From Triangularia verruculosa (lineage: Eukaryota; Ascomycota; Sordariomycetes; Sordariales; Podosporaceae), in the NCBI GenBank assembly GCA_033296885.1, contig MU864065.1, forward strand, positions 1 through 43,275: a stretch of DNA of 43,275 nucleotides. The letters run 5' to 3'. The notes under the pieces were generated by a model. That model worked only from the letters and a program-made list of their open reading frames with translations. It was not told the origin of the DNA and ran no database searches. The position numbers were made by a program, and so were the translations under genes. This document shows positions 1 through 10,179 of the stretch, piece by piece. How positions within the stretch are numbered: the stretch's first letter is position 1; every line of letters begins with the position of its first letter.

Positions 1-95
<95 letters not shown>
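1..95. repeat. (TC)n microsatellite
   Basis: An uninterrupted TC dinucleotide tract runs from the window edge to about base 95, so its true length is unknown. It lies in the non-coding region 3' of the skn7 gene. Such tracts are length-polymorphic and prone to assembly collapse. Confidence 0.98.
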
Positions 96-99
<4 letters not shown>

Positions 100-417
100 A
101 CCGCCAACTCAAAGTTACCGGTAATCACAAAACCAACCTAGCACCACCACGACCACTGCTGCTGCTGCTGCTGCCCCCGAGCGGGGGAAGGGGAACCTGG
201 ACAGGTCTGGACCCTTCTATCCGTTCCGTCCTTTCCGCCTTGGCTGGCTGGGACAAATCTACCTACCTACCTACCTATATTTCTGTTCTAGACTCCCCTC
301 CTTCCTTCCTTCCTTCCTTCCTTTCCCTTACCACCAAACTCGATATGTTTCCATGTTTTTGACTACTTTCTTTCGGTTCTCCTTCCTCTCCTCACCTTGC
401 TTGCTATTGTTGACGCA

Positions 418-491
<74 letters not shown>

Positions 492-965
492 CACGCTACT
501 CATATTCTTACCTTCACATATCTCATACCAACACGCAACACACCTCACAACAAAGCACATCGGTTTCCCTCATCCCGAATCTTTTATCTTTTTTACAATT
601 ATATTCTCCGTTTCACCCCCCACTGCTCTTCCGCCCATGATAGACTTGAATAGTTTCAAGATATACACATCTATACCGTCCTCCTCCTCCCCTCCCACCA
701 CCACCAAAATACCTGAAACCCACTTTCATATCTGTGTGGTTGTTTGTTTAAACCTCTCCCCCATATACCCAAAAAAATATCGTTGCCTTGTTTACAGAAT
801 TGGAAAAAAAAAACGAACAGATTAAACCACCATTCCCTCCTCCCTTTCCATACACAAATGATCTCTCTCTCACTCTCTCTAGGAGCCGACGAAAACACAC
901 AACAACTTCGAACGCCGATGGTGAATATACCACCCAACCCAACCGACCTCCACCGAACGGGTAAC
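96..965. other. Non-coding flank downstream of skn7
   Basis: No gene is supported here. The stretch holds CTAC tetranucleotide copies near 260-277, a TTCC run near 300-325, the CA tract at 420-483, and poly-pyrimidine and A-rich blocks. The short open frames present are low-complexity Thr-His or Ser/Pro strings generated by the repeats. The 3' UTR of skn7 (minus strand) should lie in the right-hand part. Confidence 0.8.
420..483. repeat. (CA)n microsatellite
   Basis: About 31 uninterrupted CA units are followed by a short TA run (about 483-490). The tract is intergenic and about 480 bp past the skn7 stop codon. Confidence 0.98.
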
Positions 966-3508
966 CTACCCGACATACCCCCCCTGACCAGGCCCATACA
1001 ACCTCTGCCTCTTCTCCGGTCTATCATCCACCCCTCCCCCTCCCCCACCTCCTCCCGGTATCATCCCCGCCATCTCGGGCAGTCTCGTCTGCATCCCCTG
1101 CCCCGGACCGCCGGCAGTCATATACCCCCCCGCATACTGCGGCTGCTGCTGCTGCCCCGCCCCTCCCGGCCTCTGCGACCCCCCCGGCGTCAACACCATC
1201 CCCCCAACCCCTTGCCCGCTCCCAACAGCGCTCATATACCCCCCCTGGTCCAACTGCGGACTGGCATGCTGCTGTTGCTGTTGCTGTTGCTGAGCAGCCT
1301 GGACCTGCTGTTGCATCGTCGTGCCCGGCGAATGCCAGCTCGCAGTTGTCGAAGGGGAGGGTATAGGCGTCTGTTCATACTTGACCTGCGCTTGGTTGAC
1401 AGCCGCCGCCGCCTGCATCGCTGCCGCCATGTTGGCGTTGGCGTAGCCGCCCGCACTGTTTGGGGGGCCGGGACCGCCGGCTGTTTGCTGCTGTCTGGAA
1501 GGGTCGCTGGTGGGGTCGGTGAGCACGCCGGCAGAGGTGGGGTCGCGGAGCATGCTGGTGAGGTGTTTCTTGAGGATGCGGACCATGCCATCGCGGGTGA
1601 AGGGTTTGGCTAGGACGTCGTTCATTCCTGGGTGGGGAGGTTAGTGTCAAGAAGGGGCGGGGAGTGGGTAGGGGGGAGGGAAAAAGGCTTACCAAACTGG
1701 AAATAGGTCTGGATATCCTCCTGCCGAATGTTGGACGTCATGGCAATGATGGGAATTTGCGGCGTTACCATACGGATCATGGCGGTGGCAGACACGCCGT
1801 CGAGGTTGGGCATGATGATGTCCATGAAGATGAGATCGAACCGGTCAGCGTCGGTGTTGATCTTTTCGACTGCTTCCAGACCGTCACGCTAGTAGGGGAA
1901 ACGATCAAAAGTCAGCAAAAGCCCTCTCTCGAGAGAGAGATAGATATTGGGGTGAGAAAAAAAGCTTACAGCAGTCTCAACACTACAATCCATATTCGTC
2001 AAAAACTTTGACCCGATTCTCGCGCACGTCTTGTCGTCCTCGACCAGCAGAATCTGAGGCTTCTTGCCCCTCCACAACGAACCCCCCATGTCCTTTCCAG
2101 GTGGGGGTGATATTTGCGACGGCGCCTCGGTCATTACATTGGGATTGCTCAAGGGCCGGCTGTAGGGGATGTTGTGGATATGGTCAGCGTGGAATGGGTC
2201 GATGCCTTGGGTCTGGCCGACGGGATACACGAGATGCCTCGGGTCGCTGAAGGGGTCGTGCACGACGTTCATGGAGGGTTGGTGACCGGCGTGGGTGAAC
2301 ATGACGGAGGAGCCCGCGCTGTCGGCTGGTGAGCCGTTCTGGTGGTAGGCCATGTTCAGCCGCTCCAGTTCTCGGTCCGCCTGCGAGTCGGGAGATACCC
2401 CGTTAAGGATCTCGCGCGCACGCCTCAGCTCCGGGGCAGGCTCGTCGGTTCCATCGGGCAAGAGTCCCAGGGTTCCTTGGTGATAGTTGGTGCCCGAGTG
2501 GCTCGAGTGCGAAGACTGGGCCGAGTGGCGGCTGTTGCGCCGTCTATCCTCCATATTGTTGAGGTATGATATCAGCTCGTTGGACGCCTGGCTCTGGGCG
2601 CGGAGCATCCTCTGCAGACTGAGAACCTCGGCGACCAAGAGGCGGTTCGTGCGATCGAGCTCTAGGTATTGTTCCTGAAGGGTCTGTATCTGGACATTGG
2701 TGGCGTTGAGCGATTCGCTGAGGACCATGATCTGTTGAGAGGCCGGGAAGGCATCTTCGGCCGGGGGTGGTTTTCGGGGAGCCGGCGCTTTCCTCCGGAT
2801 GTTGTCCAGTTGGTCTTTTCCGTCTGCCCTAAACTCGGGATGTTTGAACTCCCAGGCCTTTTGAGAAGACCTCTTGTCAGCTTTTTGCGCGCGCGCAACA
2901 AGGTAAGAGTGTGTGTGTAGAAAACACAAATTCCAGAAATACGTACATCTCGCCCATATGGCGCCTCGCCGGCTTCTTCGTTGTGCCTGACTTTGTGAAA
3001 ATCGTACTTGTTTAATTGGCGGACGAAACTCGCAAAGTTGCTGTGCTTGAAGTGCTTGGGCAGGATCGTTTTGGTGAATTTCTCGTTCTGTTCCAGACAG
3101 ACCAATGTTGTCAATATATACCGAGATATCCCCCAATTCCAACAACCCAAGAGACCGAGAGACTGAGCGTTACATACCTCCAATACCACAAAACTGTCGC
3201 CTTCAGGGCTCCATCGTACTACTGAGTTGTAAGAGGGATCCTCTAGCATTCTGCGACGTCATCGTAAGCATTTTGTTTCAACAATGTTAGGTACGGGGCG
3301 GCGGGCGCGGTTCGTCGTCGGCGACATACTTGTAGAGTTTGCGCACCTATAGTTAGGGAAGCCATGTTAGCGACGATATGGGGAATGAGGGCAGCTAAAG
3401 GGTAGGGGGGCGAGAAAGGGGGGGGATTCTCACAAAGTCGCTGGAGTTATTCCCAGGCTGAGGCTGAGGCTGGGGGGTGGTGCCCGGTTCGCCCTCTGGC
3501 GGCGGCAT
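966..3508 (-). CDS. skn7: Skn7-type transcription factor: HSF DNA-binding domain plus response-regulator receiver
   Basis: This is the terminal response regulator of the fungal two-component (HOG-linked) phosphorelay, acting in the nucleus in oxidative, osmotic and cell-wall stress. The seven exons I infer are 3508-3434, 3346-3330, 3250-3178, 3087-2947, 2857-1970, 1888-1693 and 1627-966, giving 683 aa (yeast Skn7 has 622). An HSF-type DNA-binding domain covers about residues 22-115, with the family signatures FVRQLNKYDFHKVRH and AWEFKHPEF. A coiled coil follows at about 150-215. The receiver domain is at about 369-485, with acidic pair D376/D377, phospho-acceptor D421 in FMDIIMPN, T449 and K471 (LAKPF). 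The tail after about 485 is Gln/Gly/Pro-rich. The ATG at 3508 gives a short Pro/Gln leader before the conserved SSDF-VRKLYKMLEDP, which is split by two introns. Domain identity is certain; exon edges are read from GT/AG signals and frame continuity. Confidence 0.96.
3330..3346 (-). other. skn7: 17-nt microexon of skn7 (exon 2)
   Basis: On the minus strand the sequence ..CTATAG|GTGCGCAAACTCTACAA|GTATGT.. places a 17-nt exon between two introns. It encodes VRKLYK, with the last codon finished by exon 3. These residues are part of the conserved first helix of the HSF domain, so the microexon is needed for an intact DNA-binding fold. Confidence 0.85.
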
Positions 3509-3700
3509 GGTCGCGGCGGCTGGGTGAGAAAGGAACGACAGCGCTGTGGTGGTGGGGGGTTATGTAACAAGGCCCTCTTTGAGGTTTCGAGGATACGTCG
3601 GTAGAGGAGACGCGCGATTCTGTAGAGTGGTCTCGAACACAGGCACACACACACAGAGCTGCACACCTCTAAGCACACGATAACAACGGGGAGGGGTGGG

Positions 3701-3719
3701 GTGTGTGTGTGTGTGTGTA
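3701..3719. repeat. (GT)n microsatellite
   Basis: A short uninterrupted GT tract about 200 bp upstream of the skn7 start codon, probably within its promoter or 5' leader. Confidence 0.95.
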
Positions 3720-5893
3720 TGTGCTGCGATAAGGAGACGAGGGCCTGGAACCTTTTGGGTTGGTAGGCAGGTATAGCTAGTTGTAGGTAGGTAGCAGCCC
3801 CCTATATTTCTCTGGTATAGGTTGGAAGAGATTGATTCCAGGATCCAAAAGCGTCGAGTCCAACCTCCTCCCGAAAAAGCAACAAGCCCCCCGGGAAGTT
3901 CCAGTCTCCTCTTCTTTCTCTCTCTCGGTGCTTTCTCCACTGTGGGAGAGGGGGGGGAGACGTTAGAATGCAGCGGTTTTCCCTGTTGTCCGGGCCGGCG
4001 CCTTTGGTTTTTTTCCTTTTCCCTTTCGTTTCGTTCCCACTTTTTGTTCGCAGGGTGAGGCGTATTATAGGTTGGCCGAACGCGGTCGAGTCGACGGCCC
4101 GTCTGGCTCACGACGTAATGTGTCTTGTCGTCTCTCTTTCCAGCGGGGGTGGGCAGGGGGTGTTGACAGGAGAATAAAGAAGCCGATCTGATACCGAACA
4201 TGCAGAATAGATAACAGAGGAAATATCCGTACAGGTAAGAAAAAACAAGTTGGTTAAATTAGGACCCGAAAGTGGTTTTTGCTGCTGACAGTGGGAGACA
4301 CTCACAGTTCGTTCACTGCAGGGGGCGATTGCGGAGAAGCGACGGGGAACAAGGGTCTTGGGCAGGCTGGATGAGTGGGTTCGAAAACGGGGTAGCAAGG
4401 CATTTAAACGGCGATCTGATTGGGGGTGGGAAATTTAGCGATTCTAATAAGAAAAAGCATGGGAATTCTCTCCGGGCGAAAGAGAGCCAAGAAACTGGGA
4501 GCTCTTTTACCGGCCGCGAGGTTGGAGGGCCGAGGGGGAGAGACGTCATTCACGACCCTCTCAGCTCCGAACATGAACAGCACCAGCAAAACGGAAAACA
4601 GGTCGCGATGTGCAGCCTTTGCATCCATCCCGAAAGCGACAGGCCTGACCCCCTGAAGCATGATCCATATCAACGGCCAGTGACTGCCCAACTGCTGCAT
4701 CGAGGGTCCTATCCACTCCACTGACTATTTTCAGGTTGGTGGCAACTGAATGTGTGGACGAAGCCGGGGGGCAGCATCACTGTCGGACAGCTTAAAGCTG
4801 ATCCCTTTCCACGTCTCGCTCAAGACATCAGCTCTCCCCACCACACTCACCACTACATCAAAGATCTGATACCTCACAGTAACCAAACAACCGCCCTTCA
4901 GCACCAAAGCCCCGTTTCAGCCTGAAGAAAGGTCAATCAGTGGGGATTCAACCAACTTTTCCAACCCACGGACGAAGAGTAGAAACTCTTATTGGCAACC
5001 CCCAAAACCTCCAGCCTCTCTGTGAACATCTCCACCACTTGTGGTTCAACTCACTGGTGCCGATACCCGAGCTCCCAAGCCTTGGTAAAAGGGACCTGCC
5101 AGGGAAATAGGCGGCACCTGACCCTCAGTCAGGCAACGATCGACAGACACACACACACACACACACACGTTGTGGTTCATGCCAGCACAACACAGCATGC
5201 CTCTCACTATCTTTCTCCATCTCTCTCTCTCTCGCTCCGTCCAAGTAACTTTCGCTGTTTCTTTTCTTGTTGTCGGTATGCCGTAAGGAATTACATATGT
5301 GATGTGGATACCTACCTAACCAACCGGCTGTTGTTATTTACTTTTAGTGCACCATCCTCTCGGGCCGCCTGTCCCGATGGATATATGTAGTAACGAAGGA
5401 ATTATTCCGGGTAACTTGGTAACTAGGAAACGTAGGAAGGTAGTAGGTATGTATAAGCAGTAATTCTTACCTACTCTGGCAAAAGCAAACTCGTTCTCTT
5501 GATGAATCTCCTGATCTGTTGACCATAACAACAACAACAGCAACAACCACAACAACAACCACAACTACAATACTTCGGGTTGCTGAGGCCGAGGAATGAT
5601 GAAATTTATTTACAGAAGCACCTCTTACAAGACAATTTGTGCAGAACCAACGGTGTAAAAAAATAAAATAAAGCTTATCCATGCAAAACAAATCTGGATA
5701 CCTTGAGACATGTCTCTGCCGGAGACGTTATCATTCTAAGAACAAAAACAGTCTTGAGACTCTTACGGGACCACATGATACAGTTTGACATGACAAGACA
5801 CAGTCAACATCTCAAGGCGTTTTCTTTTGCAACAAAAATCTCAAATTTCCTCCCATTACGCCAACGGGGGTTACAAAACAGGGGGACGGTAAC

Positions 5894-5914
5894 AAGAAGA
5901 AGAAGAAGAAGAAG
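5894..5914. repeat. (AAG)n trinucleotide repeat
   Basis: Seven AAG units in intergenic DNA, 3' of the membrane-protein gene on the minus strand. Confidence 0.95.
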
Positions 5915-6104
5915 TGATAAAAATAAAAGAGAAAAAAGAAACAGGATCCTCCTATATCCTTATGCGGTGATATATATACGTACAGCTTTTGTGCTTAAAT
6001 TGTGTGTTGAAAAAGTGCAAAGCGAATGTGTGTGTGTGTTTGTCTGAAAATCCCCCTCGACCTCTCAACCGACCCCTTTAAACCATCCAAAAAGGGGTAT
6101 ATTT

Positions 6105-6126
6105 GTGTGTGTGTGTGTGTGTGTGT
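6105..6126. repeat. (GT)n microsatellite
   Basis: About 11 GT units, about 180 bp downstream of the stop codon of the minus-strand gene that ends at 6307. It probably lies in or beside its 3' UTR. Confidence 0.95.
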
Positions 6127-6306
6127 CCCAACCAACTCATGTTTACATCACCACCACCACCACCACCCTCCCTACCCCTATCCACTGCCCCCCTTCTTCC
6201 CACCACAAAAACATCCCCCCCAAAAACGAAGTAAAAATCAACACAATTCAAACACCCTTCAAAACTTTGGAAAAGAAAAGAAAAAACAAAACATCACAAA
6301 AGAATT

Positions 6307-8568
6307 TCACATCGCCTTCCCCACACTCCTCCCACTCCCCCCCGTGCCCACCCTCCTAATCTCCATCCCATTCCCCATCCCCATCTCCTCATCCACCACC
6401 GTCCCCCACCCCGTCGTCACCGGACTCGTCTTCCTCGCCGCCACCGCCGGCCCAACATCCGGCCCCGGATCACTCCACCCAACCCCATCAAACCCCCCCA
6501 AACTACTCACCCCACTGCTATACTTGCTACTAAAGCTCTCCCCCCTTCTCCCTCTGTCGTTACTACTCCCACCACCACCATCAACCACCACCGCAGACTG
6601 CGGTTTGGAAATCATGATACTCCCATTCACACTCCCCGTCCCCACCGTGCCCGCCGTGCTCGAGATAATACTCGCCTTCTTTCCCTCGACCAGAATCGGC
6701 GGGGGTATATTCCCCATCCCGAGGAACTCTGGGCGTTCGAGGTCGAAGGGGTCAGAGCGGAATTTATTTCGGCCTCCTCCTCCTGGGAGGAAGGTGGTGG
6801 TTGTGCTGCTGCTGTCACGAAGGGGATTGTTGTTGTAGACGGTGGAGGGTTGTCGAGGGGGAGCAGAAGGGGAGGAGGTGAATGATTGCCCTCCTCGGGA
6901 GCGGCGGATGTCGGTGATGTAAGTGGTTGGTGGTTTGATGGCGTTTGCGTCCGAAAAGGGGTTCAATGGTGCGGGCTGGGCTGAACTGCGCGGGGGCGGG
7001 ATGATTGCGTTGGCGTCGGAGAAGGGGTTGTCGTTGTCGTTGGGGGAGGAGAACAAATTCAGGCGGCCGGAGAGGAAGTGATCTGTGCTGGAGGTGCTCC
7101 GGCGGTTGTTACGCGACAGGGAACCGCGGCGGCGCTGGGCTTCGCGGTCGAGCTCGGATTCGTCCATGGTAAGCAGGGTGAGGAAGTCTGCTTGGGCGGC
7201 GGCGGTGGGTGGGTTGGTGTTGGTGTTGGTGTTGGTGTTGTATTTCTCCGAGTAAGTCCCCATGGCGGCTAGGTTGTCGCTTGCCGGGTCGCGACGATCC
7301 TTGGATTTAAACCCGACAATGCCGGGTTTCATTCGAGAGAAGAAGTCGATGAACTTGTCCTTGGTGGTGGGGGCTTCGCCGCCGCGGGTGTTGACGCCTG
7401 CGGAGCCGTTTCTGCTGTGGGCAACGTTGCTCGCGTCGATGAACTGTGAAGTTCCGCGGTCCAGGTCGACAGACTGCACGCTGCTGCTGCCTCCTCCTGT
7501 CTTGTTCCTGACGTGCGCGCGGATCTTCTTGAAGTTCATGCCCAGAGCCGCCTTGACTTTTTCGCTCACCGGGGTCGGTCCAATACTGCCTCGCTGGATG
7601 ATGTAGGGGCCTCCTTTCTCGTTTCTGTCAAAAGAGGTTGCGTCGAGGGGGGTGAGCAAGGTGCTTCTTCTTTTTTTGAATAGTCGGCGCCTCCACCACC
7701 AGACCAGGAACGCAATAATGCTGAGGGCGACTACGCCACCGATGACACCGCCGGCCACGGCCAAAGTTGACTGAACTGCGTTGCTGTTGGAAGCAACCGA
7801 CGAACCTGCTGCTGAGTCGGTGTCGGGGAACGCTCCAGATCCATTGCTGCCCGTCCCCTGAGGTGTGCCACCCCCGATAGTAGGCGAGGCGGGCGCTGCT
7901 GCTGGACCACCATTAGGCAAAAGCCCCGGAGGAGGCACCAGCGAATCCGACGCGTCTGTCTCTGACGAACCCGATAGTGCGTCTGTAGACGAGGCTATTA
8001 CTCTGTTATCAGTCTGACTGTTCTGCGTGGCAGACGGCTGAATCATGAACTGCTGAGACGGTCTATCTGCAATGACAGTGAAGGACTGGAGGTTAGCCCC
8101 AGCATCGGGCTGTGTCACAGGCAGCGGAGACAACGACACCTGCGGCTGGGCGGCCACTGGCGCCGGAGAGATCTCGGCTGGAGCCTGCACCACTGGCACC
8201 GGTTCTGGGGCCGGACTGGGAGGAGGAGGAGGAGGAGGAGGAGGAGGTTCGATGATGGGTGTTGGGTTGATGACAGCCTGGGGGGAGCTCGTCGTACTTG
8301 GAGCAACAACTTCTTGCTCTACTTCATTGCCATTGTTGGCGGCAGGATCTGTTCGGTTGTCCCCTGCCCCAACCACTACCACTGCTGTCGTCGGGGCTGC
8401 TGGTGCTGGCTCGGGTGTGGTGGTCACGATGGCGGCTGGTGGTGTTGTCTGGGCCGGAGGTGGAGTGTTGACGTCGGGCGACGCAACGGCCACCCTCGGT
8501 ATGGCGGTACATCTTCTCCCCTCGATGGATGTAAAGAAGGCTCCCGCTGGGAGGTTGTTTGATGCCAT
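6307..8568 (-). CDS. Single-pass membrane protein with Pro/Ala-rich N-terminal half and long cytosolic tail
   Basis: One intronless frame of 753 aa; I do not recognise a named family. The start MASNNLPAG has no hydrophobic signal peptide. Residues about 25-265 are Pro/Ala/Thr/Ser-rich, including a run of about ten prolines near 107-117. One strong transmembrane helix lies at about 269-290, rich in Gly, Val and Ile and ending in three Trp, followed at once by RRRLFKKRR, which predicts the C-terminal side is cytosolic (positive-inside rule). The 460-residue tail is mostly disordered, with several conserved-looking blocks (VKAALGMNFKKIRAHVRNK near 340), an Asn-Thr repeat near 443-454 and two similar NPFSDANAI motifs. 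The layout resembles fungal wall-sensor or Mid2-like proteins in architecture only; that function is inference. An upstream exon carrying a signal peptide cannot be excluded. Confidence 0.85.
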   Translation of the reverse strand: MASNNLPAGAFFTSIEGRRCTAIPRVAVASPDVNTPPPAQTTPPAAIVTTTPEPAPAAPTTAVVVVGAGDNRTDPAANNGNEVEQEVVAPSTTSSPQAVINPTPIIEPPPPPPPPPPSPAPEPVPVVQAPAEISPAPVAAQPQVSLSPLPVTQPDAGANLQSFTVIADRPSQQFMIQPSATQNSQTDNRVIASSTDALSGSSETDASDSLVPPPGLLPNGGPAAAPASPTIGGGTPQGTGSNGSGAFPDTDSAAGSSVASNSNAVQSTLAVAGGVIGGVVALSIIAFLVWWWRRRLFKKRRSTLLTPLDATSFDRNEKGGPYIIQRGSIGPTPVSEKVKAALGMNFKKIRAHVRNKTGGGSSSVQSVDLDRGTSQFIDASNVAHSRNGSAGVNTRGGEAPTTKDKFIDFFSRMKPGIVGFKSKDRRDPASDNLAAMGTYSEKYNTNTNTNTNPPTAAAQADFLTLLTMDESELDREAQRRRGSLSRNNRRSTSSTDHFLSGRLNLFSSPNDNDNPFSDANAIIPPPRSSAQPAPLNPFSDANAIKPPTTYITDIRRSRGGQSFTSSPSAPPRQPSTVYNNNPLRDSSSTTTTFLPGGGGRNKFRSDPFDLERPEFLGMGNIPPPILVEGKKASIISSTAGTVGTGSVNGSIMISKPQSAVVVDGGGGSSNDRGRRGESFSSKYSSGVSSLGGFDGVGWSDPGPDVGPAVAARKTSPVTTGWGTVVDEEMGMGNGMEIRRVGTGGSGRSVGKAM

Positions 8569-10179
8569 CTTTTGTTCGCTTTCTCTTTTTCTCTAAACCC
8601 CTATATCACACACACTCTCTTGAAAAAATCCCGTTCGGTTCGGCGAGGCCAGTCGCTATCGAAGGAAAGGTGGTCTAAAAATACAATCAAAAAAGGGCGA
8701 CTCAAAAGAAGCAAAAAAAAAAAAGCTCTGGCCTCTAGGGCCTTCTAGGACATTGCTAGAATCATAAGATGAAGAATGGAAAAAAGAGAAGAGAGAGAAG
8801 GGGCGAGTATCTCCTGTCGAAGGAGAGACGGCAAACAAGCAACGGCCTGCGGCTAAAGTTGAACTCAACACACGACACCCAGAAAGTGGTGATGCCGGAT
8901 GAATAGACGAAAGAAACGGGGAAGAGAGAGGATGGGGCCTGGGGGATGGGGCAACAGTGGTGAGAGACCAGACTGGCGCTCTCACGATGTGCCGCTCGCT
9001 CGACGGCAGCGTGTCCCGAAGGGGCCGGCTCTGACATTCAGCACGGGCAGCATGATGGTTGGCGGTGGTTTGATGGACGACCGTAGGGGTTGGAGGCGGG
9101 CTGCCATTGGCTGGATCGAGACAAGACGTCAGAGAGCACACGCAGGGGATCCCCATGAGGCTCTTCACCTGCGTGTGGTTCCAGAAACGTGGTGGTGGTG
9201 TTGACCCCTGTCCTGTGACAGTCTTGAGGCATCTTCTCCGCAGCCCCTTTTTGCGGGGAACAGGCGCTTTCTGTGGGTGGTATGTCGACAGAATGCTGGC
9301 AACCCGAGATGAGCTATGTTGAAGGTGCGAGTTGATTATTTGTGAAATATTAGCTTGAAGACAAATAAATAGCAAGCGACTACATCATCCGTCATTGATG
9401 ATAGTCTTAGCTGAGAAGGCTTGAGCTGTCGTCAGATTTCAGCATGGAGGGCACTGATGGTTGAGCAAGCAGCTCTGAAACAGGGACTGTCCGGCAGGGG
9501 CAACGCTAGTTGACAGCCTCAACACCGCCCAAATTAGGTTTAGCTGTGGTCCGTGATGCGAACCCGATGGCGCGAGGTCCCGCGACACTGGTGACAACGG
9601 GCACGTCCGCCGAACCTCAGCTCCGGGAGCGGACCGTAGGCTACCTACGCAGTAAGCTTCGGTCTCCACGCCGCCATCCCGTTCAGGCCGGGGCGGGGTG
9701 TCGGCAAGACACGAGAACATGAGATGAACTGTCTGTCCAACGAACCAATCCATGTTTAGAGAACCCCCGCCGAGAAGGACCCCGGATCGGACGACTTCAA
9801 GTGCTGCGACGCACGGTTCATTTCGGTCCGGCGCGCTATCTCATGCAACGCCAACGAATGTCGTCTCCCCCGCTTCCCGCCCCTCCCTCCGTCCTAGAGA
9901 GAGAGAGACCAAGTGCTTCTTCCCTTCTTCCCTCGCTTTCTGGAAGGACGAAATCACTGGAAAGGCCGTGGTGGATTCTAGTCCGTCCCATTTCTCTCCT
10001 GTGCAACAGCATCACGCCCCATTGACCGGTGGTGGTAACAAGAGCCCCGGACCTGATCGGCGTCAACAGCCAAGGTCCCCCGTGCTTCCGTCGTTTCGAT
10101 TCCCGCTCAACCTCGCTTCCTTTCCCCGCAAAACACACAGCAGAACGACAAGACAGGCTTACATAACAAGTAAATCAAA
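8569..10179. promoter_or_regulatory. Divergent intergenic region, no gene seen
   Basis: This 1.6 kb separates two divergently oriented genes and should contain both promoters and leaders. A minus-strand frame of about 240 codons (8656-9375) exists, but its composition is Ser/Pro/His-rich with no recognisable domain, and it sits where the 5' leader of the membrane-protein gene should be. I do not annotate it as coding. Confidence 0.6.

Larger units (their letters stand above)
3509..6306. promoter_or_regulatory. Long non-coding region upstream of skn7, no gene seen
   Basis: This 2.8 kb stretch lies between the skn7 start and the stop of the next minus-strand gene, so it must hold the skn7 promoter and 5' leader and the 3' UTR of the membrane-protein gene. 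It contains GT (3701-3719), CA (near 5150-5168), AAC-rich (5525-5570), AAG (5894-5914) and GT (6105-6126) microsatellites. A CCAAT box lies on the minus strand at 4419-4423, about 0.9 kb from the skn7 ATG. The open frames inside are short and of unbiased or repeat-driven composition; none is supported as a gene. Confidence 0.7.

Noticed and set aside
1..490. TC and CA tracts considered as telomeric or subtelomeric DNA
   Set aside because: They are plain dinucleotide microsatellites; no TTAGGG arrays are present and housekeeping genes follow immediately.
744..1613. A 289-codon plus-strand open frame opposite the skn7 3' end
   Set aside because: It is the complement of the Gln/Pro/Gly-rich Skn7 tail; it carries Leu/Arg/Pro strings and no domain.
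8656..9375. A 239-codon minus-strand open frame upstream of the membrane-protein gene
   Set aside because: Its composition is Ser/Pro/His-rich without domains, and it lies where the 5' leader and promoter of the downstream gene are expected; no splice or start evidence supports it.
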